A DNA stretch of 64,000 bases, taken from contig JBOEGQ010000004.1 of assembly GCA_050633505.1 (NCBI GenBank), positions 186,001-250,000 on the forward strand, given 5' to 3'. Below, one piece after another: positions 24,875 through 33,565 of this stretch. Below the pieces are notes generated by a model, which was not told the DNA's origin, searched no databases, and saw only the letters and a list, made by a program, of their open reading frames with translations. Within the stretch, counting starts at the first letter, position 1. Each line of letters opens with the position of its first letter. A program made the position numbers and the translations under genes. This stretch comes from UBA1672 sp050633505 (GTDB lineage: Bacteria > Pseudomonadota > Alphaproteobacteria > Micavibrionales > Micavibrionaceae).

Positions 24875-26167
24875 TCATATCTCTTCTATACGCATTAGAC
24901 AAGGTTCTTCCACTGTCTCGGGTAAACCTTTAATCTTTTCAAGAGCATTCAATATATCGGAATGAGCCGCCTCATGCGTGGTAATAACAACATGAACCTT
25001 TTCACCCGGTTCACTACCGCCATGTTGAACCATTGCCTCAATCGAAATATCATAATCTTTTAAGATTGTCGAAATATCGGATATTGCACCCATTTGATCT
25101 TTAACATTAAGGCGTAAGTAATAGCGTGAAGATGTCTCTTTCAGGTCAAGCCATTGCGCAAGCTTTAGATCTTCTGCCGCCACACCAAAAGTTGGAACTT
25201 CAATTCCACGGGCCAGATCAATAATATCGGCCACAACAGAGGACGCAGTTGGACCTTCACCTGCACCTCTACCGGTCAAAAGTGGCGTATCAACATAGTC
25301 CGCCTCAACGTATACTGCGTTAAACACATCTTCAATTAAGCCAAGTGCGGAAGATGCAGGAACAAGGCAAGGCTTTACCATTTGTATAACCTTACCATCT
25401 ACATTACGTGCAATTCCCAAAAGTTTGATGCGATAACCAAACTCTGTGGCATATCCAATATCCTCTGCCGTAACTTTTGTAATTCCTTCAATATCCATTG
25501 CATCGAAATCAGGCTTCGTACCGAAAGCAATAGACGTTAGAATACATAGTTTATGCGCCGCATCGATCCCCTCAATATCAAAAGTCGGATCTGCTTCGGC
25601 ATAGCCCAGCTCTTGCGCATCATTCAAAACATCAGAAAACTCACGCCCCGTCTCACGCATTTGAGTCAGAATATAGTTACATGTCCCGTTCAAAATCCCG
25701 TATACGGCCTTAAACTCGTTCGCAGAAAACCCCTCACGCATTGCCTTTATAATCGGAATGCCTCCCGCAACAGCCGCTTCATAAGCAACAGATACAGAGT
25801 TTTTCTCAGACAAAGTGGCCAACTCAATACCATGATGCGCAACTAAAGCCTTGTTCGCCGTAACAATATGGCGTTTATTTTCAACAGCGTTAAAAACAAG
25901 ATCCTTAGCAATACCTTCAGATCCGCCTATCAACTCAATAACCGCATCAATCTCAGGATAATTGGCAAGATCTGCCGTATTATCAACCCATTCAAAACCG
26001 GATAAATCAACACCACGATCTTTCTTGCTACGCGCGCTTACAGCAACAATTTCGATCGGACGTCCGGCACGTTGCGCAATGACTGATGCATGCTGCGTTA
26101 AAATCTTTATAACACCGACCCCGACAGTTCCCAGTCCGGCAATAGCAATACGAAACGGCTTATCCAT
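24875..26167 (-). CDS. hom: Homoserine dehydrogenase
   Basis: NAD(P)H reduction of aspartate semialdehyde to homoserine on the way to threonine and methionine. The 430 residues have a Rossmann fold (IAIAGLGTVGVGVIKIL, 6-22), the catalytic region with AYEAAVAGGIPIIKAMREG, GILNGTCNYILTQM and GYAEADPTFDIEGIDAAHK, and a C-terminal ACT domain (about 345-430) for threonine feedback. The ATG at 26167 is chosen because it gives the family's usual N-terminus; the frame is open 63 nt further up. First gene of the hom-glpX(-recJ) unit. Confidence 0.96.
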   Translation of the reverse strand: MDKPFRIAIAGLGTVGVGVIKILTQHASVIAQRAGRPIEIVAVSARSKKDRGVDLSGFEWVDNTADLANYPEIDAVIELIGGSEGIAKDLVFNAVENKRHIVTANKALVAHHGIELATLSEKNSVSVAYEAAVAGGIPIIKAMREGFSANEFKAVYGILNGTCNYILTQMRETGREFSDVLNDAQELGYAEADPTFDIEGIDAAHKLCILTSIAFGTKPDFDAMDIEGITKVTAEDIGYATEFGYRIKLLGIARNVDGKVIQMVKPCLVPASSALGLIEDVFNAVYVEADYVDTPLLTGRGAGEGPTASSVVADIIDLARGIEVPTFGVAAEDLKLAQWLDLKETSSRYYLRLNVKDQMGAISDISTILKDYDISIEAMVQHGGSEPGEKVHVVITTHEAAHSDILNALEKIKGLPETVEEPCLMRIEEI

Positions 26168-26331
26168 TATCTTTAAAAGTCCTGTAAAAAGTTGAAATAT
26201 GGTCTTAGCGTGCTTTGCCCTGTCTTTCAACCCATCACATCATAATATAAATAACTTTTGTAATTCAGAAATATGCAGGCTTGCTTTTTGCATGGTTCTG
26301 GCGCACAAATACAATCAAGAGGATCGGGATC

Positions 26332-28170
26332 ATGACAGCAAAAAAAGCATCAAATACCAAAGATACAGACACGCCGAAATATGGACAAAATGCACCTATT
26401 CCTGATCCTGTTACACTAGGTAATGCGCTGCTTGAGGCCTATGAAAAGGCACAGCCCCTCTTTGAACAATATATTGATAAATACGGAAAACCTGAAACAA
26501 TCGAAGAATTATCTTCTATCAATTTTGATCCACTAAATATCCGTAATGCATATTTGGATTTTCTGGATCGTATTGCACAAGACCCCAACAAGTTTTTAGA
26601 AATTCAGGCACAATATGCACAAGACTGGATGAGCCTTTGGCAAGAAAGCATGAAGAAGTTCATGGGTGAACCAACGGCACCTATTATAGAACCAGAGGAC
26701 GGGGATAGGCGGTTCAAAGCACCAGAATGGCAAGAGAGTGCCTTGTTTGACTTTATAAAACAATCATATCTCCTGACGTGTCGGCATCTTGATCGCACGG
26801 TGAGTGACATTGATGGTCTTAATGATATCCAAAAAGAGAAACTTCGATTCCAGACAAAGCTTTTCACCAGTGCAATCTCCCCCACAAACTTTGCACACAC
26901 AAACCCGGAAGTGATTAACGAAACCATAAAAACAGGTGGACAAAATCTGGTTAAGGGTTTTGAAAACCTTATTAAAGACCTCGAACGTGGGAAGGGTGAG
27001 CTAAACATCAGCACCACAAATTATGATGCATTTGAATTGGGTAAAAATATCGCCGCCACACAAGGTAGTGTGGTCTATCAGAATGATTTAATGCAATTGA
27101 TTCAATATGCACCGAAAACAAAGGCGGTACATCAAACACCGTTATTGGTCGTACCACCATGGATTAACAAATATTATATCCTTGACCTATGCCCGCAGAA
27201 ATCATTTGTGGAATGGGCTGTTGAACAAGGACACACGGTCTTCATCCTGTCATGGATTAACCCAACAGCAGAACTGGCACAAAAACAGTTCGAAGATTAT
27301 ATGAGTGAAGGTATTCTAGAAGCCTTAAATCAAATTGAAGAGGTCACAAAAGAGGCAGAAGTCAATGCTGTCGGCTATTGCCTAGGGGGAACTCTACTTG
27401 CTTCAACGCTTGCATATCTTGCAGAACATAAACAACACAAACGTATTAAATCGGCAACGTTCTTTACAACTCTACTTGATTTTGACAAAGCCGGGGATAT
27501 GAAGTTATTCCTTGATGATGAACAGCTAGATCATCTTGAACGTCAAATGGATCAATACGGCGTGTTAGATGGCAAAGAAGTACAACGCACCTTCAGTTTG
27601 ATGCGCTCTAATGACCTTATCTGGTCTTTTGTCGTCAATAACTATCTGATGGGAAAAGAACCCTTCCCGTTTGATTTGCTCTATTGGAATGATGACTGCA
27701 CCAACATGCCTTCTGCAATGCATCGTTTCTACTTACGTAATATGTATCGTGATAATAAATTGGTACAAACAGACGGAATAACATTAAAAGACACCGCCAT
27801 TGACCTTTCTAAGATTAAGACACCATGCCATTTCATTTCAACCAAGGACGATCACATCGCCCCATGGAAGGCAACGTACCAAGGTATGCAGATATTAGGC
27901 GGTAAAGACAATGTCTTTACATTGGCTGCTTCCGGGCATATTGCCGGTGTTGTCAACCCACCATCAAAGAACAAATACTGTTATTGGACAAATGACAAGC
28001 GCCCTGAAACAAGTGATAACTGGTTCGAAAATGCATCTCAACATGACGGATCATGGTGGCCGTTTTGGGGCAAATGGGTCAAGGAACACGCAGGAACCAA
28101 GCAAGAAGCGCGAATCATCGAAAGTTCAATTGAACCTGCACCTGGAAGTTATGTTCGGGTTAAGGCTTAA
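26332..28170 (+). CDS. phaC: Polyhydroxyalkanoate synthase, class I
   Basis: Polymerises 3-hydroxyacyl-CoA into PHA granules. The 612 residues match class I PhaC. The N-terminal domain (about 80-240) precedes an alpha/beta-hydrolase core with the lipase-like box GYCLGG, Cys350 as nucleophile, Asp507 in STKDDHIAPW and His536 in SGHIAGVVNPP completing the triad. VPPWINKYYILDL is also a family mark. AGAGGA lies 8 nt before the ATG at 26332. No phaA, phaB, phaR or phasin gene is nearby. It is divergent from hom and its end overlaps the next, convergent gene by 4 bp. Confidence 0.96.
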   Translation: MTAKKASNTKDTDTPKYGQNAPIPDPVTLGNALLEAYEKAQPLFEQYIDKYGKPETIEELSSINFDPLNIRNAYLDFLDRIAQDPNKFLEIQAQYAQDWMSLWQESMKKFMGEPTAPIIEPEDGDRRFKAPEWQESALFDFIKQSYLLTCRHLDRTVSDIDGLNDIQKEKLRFQTKLFTSAISPTNFAHTNPEVINETIKTGGQNLVKGFENLIKDLERGKGELNISTTNYDAFELGKNIAATQGSVVYQNDLMQLIQYAPKTKAVHQTPLLVVPPWINKYYILDLCPQKSFVEWAVEQGHTVFILSWINPTAELAQKQFEDYMSEGILEALNQIEEVTKEAEVNAVGYCLGGTLLASTLAYLAEHKQHKRIKSATFFTTLLDFDKAGDMKLFLDDEQLDHLERQMDQYGVLDGKEVQRTFSLMRSNDLIWSFVVNNYLMGKEPFPFDLLYWNDDCTNMPSAMHRFYLRNMYRDNKLVQTDGITLKDTAIDLSKIKTPCHFISTKDDHIAPWKATYQGMQILGGKDNVFTLAASGHIAGVVNPPSKNKYCYWTNDKRPETSDNWFENASQHDGSWWPFWGKWVKEHAGTKQEARIIESSIEPAPGSYVRVKA

Positions 28171-28688
28171 ACATTCCTCTTATGCTCTTGCCCTAACTCT
28201 ACATAATGGGGCGCAGACCATTTGATATATGCAATTTCTTTATCTGTTAAATCGCGCATATATTTGGCAGGAGATCCCGCCCATAGCTGCCCTTTTGGGA
28301 TACATTTACCCGGGGTTAGAAGCCCGCCTGCAGCAAGCATTGCGAACCCTTCTACAACTGCACCATCCATAACACAGGCCTTCATCCCGACAAAACCGAA
28401 ATCCTCTACTGTACATGCATGTAAAACAGCCGAATGCCCAACTGTTACATCACTTCCGACATGTGTCCCTTGAAAGTCCGTGGTCACATGGATAACTGTG
28501 CCATCCTGAATGTTTGTGCGCGCACCGATTTTAATATCATTAACATCGCCCCGTAATGTACAGCCATACCAAATACTACTATCTCTACCAATGCCAACAT
28601 CACCAATCACAGACGCAGACGGCGCAATAAACGCCGTTTCGTGGATTGACGGCACAACACCATTATAAGGGAAAATAAACTGAGACAC
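28167..28688 (-). CDS. Gamma-carbonic anhydrase-like hexapeptide protein
   Basis: A 173-residue left-handed beta-helix protein with repeated hexapeptides (IAPSASVIGDVGIGRDSSIWYG, TNIQDGTVIHV, VTVGHSAVLHACTVEDFGFVGM). Three metal-ligand histidines (IHVTTD, GHSAVLHAC) fit gamma-carbonic anhydrase-type proteins such as YrdA/PaaY, which may hydrate CO2 or act on thioesters. The start is GTG with GAGG 8 nt before it. Activity is not certain, since many relatives lack full carbonic anhydrase residues. It is followed, 22 bp upstream on the same strand, by a secreted protein. Confidence 0.9.
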   Translation of the reverse strand: MSQFIFPYNGVVPSIHETAFIAPSASVIGDVGIGRDSSIWYGCTLRGDVNDIKIGARTNIQDGTVIHVTTDFQGTHVGSDVTVGHSAVLHACTVEDFGFVGMKACVMDGAVVEGFAMLAAGGLLTPGKCIPKGQLWAGSPAKYMRDLTDKEIAYIKWSAPHYVELGQEHKRNV

Positions 28689-28710
28689 GTTCTGACCTCG
28701 TTTTCTATTT

Positions 28711-29178
28711 CTAATAATCTTCTTCTATTTCACCTTGAACAGGTGCAAGACATACAGATTGCAAGCCGTTTACATTGCCTTGATAATAATTAGCACCCCA
28801 ACCAAAGGGTTTAACAACTTCTATAATGACCTTTGTTGTTCCAAACGGAATATCGACGCCCTGACGCACCCCAACCTTGGAAACAACCTGTATCTGGCCT
28901 TTATCCTGATCACGCACCCCTAATGTAAGAATACCGTATAAGGTTCCTTCGTTATCCATAGGCTTAAACACCAATGAGTACATATACCCCGGATTAGGGA
29001 CATCTACGGTACCATGGACCTCTGCAAAGTGTGATTGGTTACTGGGGTGCATATCATCAGATATGAAATCCAATTGAAAATTATCACTCCCACAAAAGGA
29101 GTATTGCGCAAAGGCGGGAGTTTGCGGAACAAAAAGCAGAACAAGAAGAATAAATAATCGCAACATAAATCGCAGCAT
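28711..29178 (-). CDS. Secreted protein of unknown function
   Basis: A small exported protein (about 155 residues) with a clear signal peptide (LFILLVLLFVPQTPAFAQ). The mature part has two cysteines (FCGSD and SVCLAP) likely joined by a disulfide, and beta-strand patterns (VHGTVDVPNPGYMYSLVFKP). I cannot assign a family. The start is uncertain: an ATG at 29178 is used, another lies at 29166, and no good ribosome site is seen. The gene begins just after the rpsI terminator. It may be cotranscribed with the gamma-carbonic anhydrase-like gene. Confidence 0.68.
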   Translation of the reverse strand: MLRFMLRLFILLVLLFVPQTPAFAQYSFCGSDNFQLDFISDDMHPSNQSHFAEVHGTVDVPNPGYMYSLVFKPMDNEGTLYGILTLGVRDQDKGQIQVVSKVGVRQGVDIPFGTTKVIIEVVKPFGWGANYYQGNVNGLQSVCLAPVQGEIEEDY

Positions 29179-29181
29179 AAA

Positions 29182-29219
29182 CAAAAAACGCCCTGATGGA
29201 AAGCATCCAAAGGGCGTTT
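29182..29219 (-). terminator. Rho-independent terminator after rpsI
   Basis: Minus-strand AAACGCCCT (29219-29211) pairs with AGGGCGTTT (29194-29186), 9 bp; an inner GATG/CATC helix extends the hairpin. TTTTTTG follows at once. It ends the rplM-rpsI transcript 35 bp after the rpsI stop. Confidence 0.88.
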
Positions 29220-29253
29220 AATAATCTTATACGTAACGTAGAAAAGCCGTTTA

Positions 29254-29772
29254 TTAACGCTTCGCCCACTGCTTCGTACGACGCGCTTTGTGCTTACCGA
29301 CTTTCTTACGTTCAACAATACGATCATCACGTGTCATCATACCGGCCTTCTTCAGTGCCGGACGTAGTGCCGGATCAAAGTTTTCAAGAGCGCGTGAGAT
29401 ACCATGACGAACTGCACCAGCTTGACCGGAAAGGCCACCACCTTTAACAGTACACATAACATCAAATTTACCAACACGATCCACAACCAAGAACGGCTGG
29501 TTCAAGATCAAACGGTGTGTCTGACGTGCAAAATAGTTTGTCTGGTCTTCATCATTTACAATGACCTTACCTGAACCAGGTTTGATCCATACACGTGCCA
29601 CGGCATCCTTACGACGTCCAGTACCATATGCACGACCTAACGCATCAAGCTTCGGCTCTTTCTTTACAGGGGCATCAGCAACGGCCTCTGCCTGATCTGA
29701 AGACGCAGTTTGCTCAACAGCATTACCGATATCTTTCAAATCTGTTATTTTCTCTTCTTTTTTATCAGCCAT
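29254..29772 (-). CDS. rpsI: 30S ribosomal protein S9
   Basis: Small-subunit protein whose C-terminal tail reaches the decoding site. It has 172 residues: an N-terminal extension of about 45, rich in Glu, Ala and Lys and typical of alphaproteobacteria, then the S9 core (YGTGRRKDAVARVWIKPGSG, VKGGGLSGQAGAVRHGISRAL) and a basic tail GKHKARRTKQWAKR ending in the conserved KR. Fourteen bp after rplM. Confidence 0.98.
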   Translation of the reverse strand: MADKKEEKITDLKDIGNAVEQTASSDQAEAVADAPVKKEPKLDALGRAYGTGRRKDAVARVWIKPGSGKVIVNDEDQTNYFARQTHRLILNQPFLVVDRVGKFDVMCTVKGGGLSGQAGAVRHGISRALENFDPALRPALKKAGMMTRDDRIVERKKVGKHKARRTKQWAKR

Positions 29773-29786
29773 AATACTGCCCTACC

Positions 29787-30245
29787 TTATCTTTTATTCT
29801 TCGGGTTCATAGATGCAACATCCAGAACTTCCGGTTTTTGCGCTTCATGTGGGTGCTCTGTCCCTGCATAAACACGCATATTTTTGTAAACCTGACGTCC
29901 TAAAGGCCCTTTAGGAAGCATACGCTCCACTGCCTTTTGTACAACGCGCTCAGGATGGTTACCATCCAAGATTTGACCTTTTGTACGTTGCTTAATCCCA
30001 CCAGGATAGCCCGTGTGCCAATAGAAGATATCGTTTTCACGTTTACGACCAGTTAGGTGAACCTTATCAGCATTAATCACGATTACATTATCACCACAGT
30101 CAACATGCGGTGTAAATTCAGGTTTATGCTTACCACGAAGACGTAGGGCAATGATGCTTGCCAAGCGACCAAGGACAACACCTTGTGCATCGATAATAAC
30201 CCACTTCTTCTCAACCTCAGCAGGTTTTGCAGAATATGTTTTCAT
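29787..30245 (-). CDS. rplM: 50S ribosomal protein L13
   Basis: Early-assembly large-subunit protein. The 152 residues show KWVIIDAQGVVLGRLAS, ALRLRGKHKPEFTPHVDCGD and RMLPKGPLGRQVYKNMRVYAG, followed by the HPHEAQKPE segment. First gene of the rplM-rpsI operon with its own strong promoter. Confidence 0.98.
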   Translation of the reverse strand: MKTYSAKPAEVEKKWVIIDAQGVVLGRLASIIALRLRGKHKPEFTPHVDCGDNVIVINADKVHLTGRKRENDIFYWHTGYPGGIKQRTKGQILDGNHPERVVQKAVERMLPKGPLGRQVYKNMRVYAGTEHPHEAQKPEVLDVASMNPKNKR

Positions 30246-30288
30246 CTTATTTAAACTTTCATTTTTCTTATATTAATAAGTTGATGGA

Positions 30289-30318
30289 CTTATAGCGAAA
30301 CAAATGCACATCTGTCAA
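30289..30318 (-). promoter_or_regulatory. Sigma-70 promoter of rplM-rpsI
   Basis: Minus strand TTGACA (30318-30313), 18 bp, TATAAG (30294-30289). Transcription would begin near 30282, 37 nt before the rplM ATG. The full-consensus -35 box suits a ribosomal protein operon. Confidence 0.72.
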
Positions 30319-30431
30319 CGTTTTTATGAACAAAAACAGCATATTAAATACGGGGTATCATAGCACCCCGTCCCATTGAAAGAAAAAGCCTTACCCACTT
30401 AATTCAAGAAAAACGGCAAGACTTTTTATCA

Positions 30432-30467
30432 AATTATAAAAGATTAGAGGCACAACGGCATCTAATC
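30432..30467 (-). terminator. Candidate terminator after the thioredoxin-fold gene
   Basis: Minus-strand GATTAGA (30467-30461) and TCTAATC (30448-30442), 7 bp, followed by TTTTATAATTTG. It starts 4 nt past the stop codon. The stem is AT-rich, so the call is tentative. A second hairpin, ACGGGGT/ACCCCGT at 30350-30371, lies further down and could serve as backup. The rest of the 225-bp gap holds only the rplM promoter. Confidence 0.5.
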
Positions 30468-30470
30468 AGC

Positions 30471-31217
30471 CTATTTCACCAATCTTGGTACAAGCGGCGC
30501 AAAGGTTAACTTCAAATGGTGTGTCGGCTCTACCCCCGTAGAATCAGCACGCATCATAAGATTCTTATCAACCAGTTGATATCCGGTGATAAGCTCCTTT
30601 GTAAGCTGATCACGCATATCCTTAACGGGAACTGACACAATAACCCCATCTTTTAGATTTAGATTAAAATGAGAAGCCCAGTTTCCCGCATCATCGCGTG
30701 AGGCCTGACCGCCATCTTCCCCATAAATAATTACCTTCACCTCGAGAATATGAGGATGAGGTAAAGATAACTCACCTTCTGTACTTTGTTTCAGAACCTG
30801 AGAAACCGGTGTCGTCACCTTATCAACATATGTCGTTGCACCATACGCCCCGAGAATCGCACCACCTGACTGTGCCTGTGAGACAGGAGATGACATATCG
30901 ATATATTCAACAATCAATACACGCCCCTTTAAATCAGAAAGCTTAAACTCTTCCCCTGCCTGATTAACCAGATCAATATCCGGATATTTCTGATTCATTT
31001 TAGGAGGCCATAGACCGGGTAAATTTTTATTCACCGGCTCCCCTTTACGGAGCGCCTCATAAATCTCACGTTTTTCTTTCAAAATTCGCTCTATTTCTTC
31101 CGGCGGTTTTTTATTCGCTTCAATCGCAATACCTGATAAGCAAATCAAACCAACCAACAACACCAACAAAGTTCGAATGGCATAAGAAATAAACTTTTCT
31201 ACTATTTTAAAATCCAT
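30471..31217 (-). CDS. Membrane-anchored thioredoxin-fold protein lacking catalytic cysteines
   Basis: A 248-residue protein with an N-terminal hydrophobic anchor (LLVLLVGLICLSGIAI, about 17-32), a charged helix (KKPPEEIERILKEKREIYEAL) and a domain that begins like a peroxiredoxin/AhpC: YPDIDLVNQAGEEFKLSDLKGRVLIVEYIDMSSPVSQ. Where such enzymes have the reactive Cys, this one has MSSPVSQ; the only cysteine in the protein is in the membrane anchor. It therefore cannot use the usual thiol chemistry. The C-terminal region has beta strands ending TFAPLVPRLVK. It is divergent from the sulfurtransferase gene. Fold assignment is moderate and function unknown. Confidence 0.6.
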   Translation of the reverse strand: MDFKIVEKFISYAIRTLLVLLVGLICLSGIAIEANKKPPEEIERILKEKREIYEALRKGEPVNKNLPGLWPPKMNQKYPDIDLVNQAGEEFKLSDLKGRVLIVEYIDMSSPVSQAQSGGAILGAYGATTYVDKVTTPVSQVLKQSTEGELSLPHPHILEVKVIIYGEDGGQASRDDAGNWASHFNLNLKDGVIVSVPVKDMRDQLTKELITGYQLVDKNLMMRADSTGVEPTHHLKLTFAPLVPRLVK

Positions 31218-31324
31218 AACGTCAGGTCTTTCACGAAAATTCTATTTGGCAAGATAAAAACAGTCACAAACTGTGGCAGCTTTTTACCTTTAAAGATAAA
31301 CATAAAAACATTATATTCTCAACT

Positions 31325-32212
31325 ATGATTGAGAAACTTATACAAAACGGCATTATAGATGTAAAAGATGTAGCTTTGGTTAAAGACTGGAGCAACAAGC
31401 ACAACACAAATATTGTTTTCCTGGATGCCACTTTCGTCTTGCCGACCTCTGATATTAATATAAAAGAAGACTTCATAAAGCAGCATATCCCCGATGCCCT
31501 GTTTTTCGATATCAAAGCAGTGGCAGACAGCACATCCGACTTGCCACACATGCTTCCTCCAGCGCGTGTTTTTGAAACCGCATTATCTGGCCTTGGAATC
31601 ACCAATAACGATCTTATTATTGTTTATGGTCAACACGGCATGATCATGGGACCGGCACGCGTGTGGTGGATGCTTAAAGGTTTCGGCCACACAAGAACCT
31701 TGGTTTTAAATGGTGGTTTACCGGCATGGGGGAACACAGACCTCCCTATGGAAAATGGTGAACAAAGAAAGGTAAAGCCGTCTAATTATACGACGCATCC
31801 CTTTGACCACAATAAAATCATAGATATGAAAAAACTCATACAATTAGTAGAAAAACCCGACACACAAATTATTGATGCAAGACCATCTGCGCGTTTTTCC
31901 GGTACATCTCCTGAGCCACGATCCGGCATGCGAAGCGGACATATCCCAAACAGTATAAACATCCCCTGCTCTCAGATTGTCGATCAGGACGGAAAGATAA
32001 GGTCTTATGATGACATTAAAAATCTGTTTTTAGATTCTGGAATCCACCTTAATAATGAACCAATTATCACCACCTGCGGCAGTGGCATCACCGCATGCGC
32101 CCTTAGTTTGGCTCTATATTCTATCGGACATACAAATGTATCTGTTTATGATGGATCATGGAGCGAATGGGGACTGGAGGCATCTCCAACACCCGTAGAG
32201 AAATCAACGTAA
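31325..32212 (+). CDS. sseA: 3-mercaptopyruvate sulfurtransferase (two rhodanese domains)
   Basis: Transfers sulfur from 3-mercaptopyruvate or thiosulfate to acceptors. The 295 residues form two rhodanese domains (about 13-145 and 165-290). The active cysteine is Cys251 in CGSGITA, the loop typical of mercaptopyruvate sulfurtransferases rather than the CRKGVTA of rhodanese. GPARVWWMLKGFGHTRTLVLNGG and DARPSARFSGTSPEPRSGMRSGHIP are family marks. It stands alone with a 112-bp leader region. Confidence 0.92.
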   Translation: MIEKLIQNGIIDVKDVALVKDWSNKHNTNIVFLDATFVLPTSDINIKEDFIKQHIPDALFFDIKAVADSTSDLPHMLPPARVFETALSGLGITNNDLIIVYGQHGMIMGPARVWWMLKGFGHTRTLVLNGGLPAWGNTDLPMENGEQRKVKPSNYTTHPFDHNKIIDMKKLIQLVEKPDTQIIDARPSARFSGTSPEPRSGMRSGHIPNSINIPCSQIVDQDGKIRSYDDIKNLFLDSGIHLNNEPIITTCGSGITACALSLALYSIGHTNVSVYDGSWSEWGLEASPTPVEKST

Positions 32213-32365
32213 AGTATGTATAGAGCATTACAGATAACGGAAGTAATAGATCGCATATCTGGAACGTATCAGATAGCTCGCATTGTACATTTTGGTCGCA
32301 CCTTTCGGTCACACCATGCACCTGTTACGTTTAACACGTTGGAAAATATAAGGAATTAAGAATAA

Positions 32366-32443
32366 TGGTCGGAACGAGAGGATTTGAACCTCCGACCCCT
32401 AAGCCCCCAGCTTAGTGCGCTAACCAGGCTGCGCTACGTTCCG
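32366..32443 (-). tRNA. tRNA-Pro (anticodon GGG)
   Basis: Acceptor CGGAACG/CGTTCCG, discriminator A, encoded CCA. The anticodon stem CTAAG/CTTAG encloses CTGGGGG, giving GGG. T-arm GGAGGTTCAAATCC. It lies just downstream of the MerR gene on the same strand. Confidence 0.95.
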
Positions 32444-32499
32444 ACATTAAACAATATATATGAGTTTCTATAGAATAGTATCGAGCAGATCAACGAAAA

Positions 32500-33099
32500 T
32501 TAATCACGTTTTTTAATCATACCACGCAATTGACGCAACTCTGTCAGAACAGAGCGCAACACCTCACGCTGATGATCATCAAGCCCTTGCATTACACGTT
32601 CTTGTGCAACTTCCGGCTCCATTCCGCCATCTGTTGCATCGTCAATTGCCTCACGTGTTAATGTCGGATCTTTCGGAGCATCGTTTGAGAAGTTCGCAAT
32701 AATCTGTTTTTTGCCAACTTCGCGCAACAACTTTTGCACACCTTTGATCGTATAACCTTCTACATAGAGTAAATGGTAAATTGCCTGTAAAAGAGAAATG
32801 TCTTCAGGGCGATAATAACGACGCCCACCGCCACGCTTTAACGGTTTTACCTGAGAGAACTTTGTTTCCCAGAAACGCAATACATGTTGTTGTACATTAA
32901 GTTCGTCTGCAACTTCACTGATCGTTCGGAATGCCCCGGCTGATTTTTTGCGCCCTTTGCTACGTGCGCTGGTCTGAGCAGCTTGTGCCTTCTGTGTGCT
33001 TGGTTGTGTCTCAACAGGATTCCCAGTTAATGGCGCCGCCTCTGTACCTTGTTGTACATCATCATACACATCATTCTGGTTATCTTTTTGAAACCTCAT
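32500..33099 (-). CDS. MerR family transcriptional regulator
   Basis: A 199-residue protein with a MerR winged-helix domain at about 55-125 (FRTISEVADELNVQQHVLRFWETKF, LKRGGGRRYYRPEDI), a Gln/Ala/Ser-rich leader before it and a C-terminal helical region (about 160-199). No metal-binding cysteines are present. It is the gene that follows ihfA in many alphaproteobacteria; its targets are unknown. The second half of the gene could be an effector or dimer domain. Confidence 0.9.
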   Translation of the reverse strand: MRFQKDNQNDVYDDVQQGTEAAPLTGNPVETQPSTQKAQAAQTSARSKGRKKSAGAFRTISEVADELNVQQHVLRFWETKFSQVKPLKRGGGRRYYRPEDISLLQAIYHLLYVEGYTIKGVQKLLREVGKKQIIANFSNDAPKDPTLTREAIDDATDGGMEPEVAQERVMQGLDDHQREVLRSVLTELRQLRGMIKKRD

Positions 33100-33139
33100 A
33101 GCCGCAAGCCTCTCTTTTTAAATTATCACAGGTATTAAC

Positions 33140-33436
33140 CTACCCTTTATTCACACGCTCTTTCAGAACATGAGACGCCCTGAACACCACAACCTTACGC
33201 GGAGAAATAGGAACCTCTACCCCTGTTTTCGGGTTACGACCTATGCGCTCCCCCTTCTCACGGATAGAAAAACTTCCGAATGATGAAACTTTGACATTTT
33301 CGCCCTCAATAAGGGCAGAAGATATCTCGTCAAGTACCGACTCAACAAGATCCGAAGATTCGTTACGGGACAACCCGACCTCTTCATACACAGCCTCAGC
33401 AAGATCCGCGCGGGTAATCGTGCGACTTTCTTCCAT
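33140..33436 (-). CDS. ihfA: Integration host factor subunit alpha
   Basis: DNA-bending nucleoid protein; works as a heterodimer with IhfB. The 98 residues start MEESRTITRADLAEAVYEEVG, with the HU-family core VKVSSFGSFSIREKGERIGRNPKTG and the minor-groove arm ending in VVVFRASHVLKERV. The ATG at 33436 with GGAG 9 nt before it is preferred; the frame is open to 33493 but those residues do not fit. Follows fabH. Confidence 0.96.
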   Translation of the reverse strand: MEESRTITRADLAEAVYEEVGLSRNESSDLVESVLDEISSALIEGENVKVSSFGSFSIREKGERIGRNPKTGVEVPISPRKVVVFRASHVLKERVNKG

Positions 33437-33565
33437 GTCATAACTCCATTTACTTATATAGTTTAGACTACAGTGCAAAAGCGTATTCGTCAATTGTCAC
33501 GACAAGAATAACCACAAAAAATGATTCAAATCAGTATGTAAGACGGATTTATTACTCTATTTTTT

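Noticed and set aside
26604..27017. A 137-codon minus-strand frame inside phaC
   Set aside because: Antisense to the PhaC N-terminal domain, Ser-rich with no domain.
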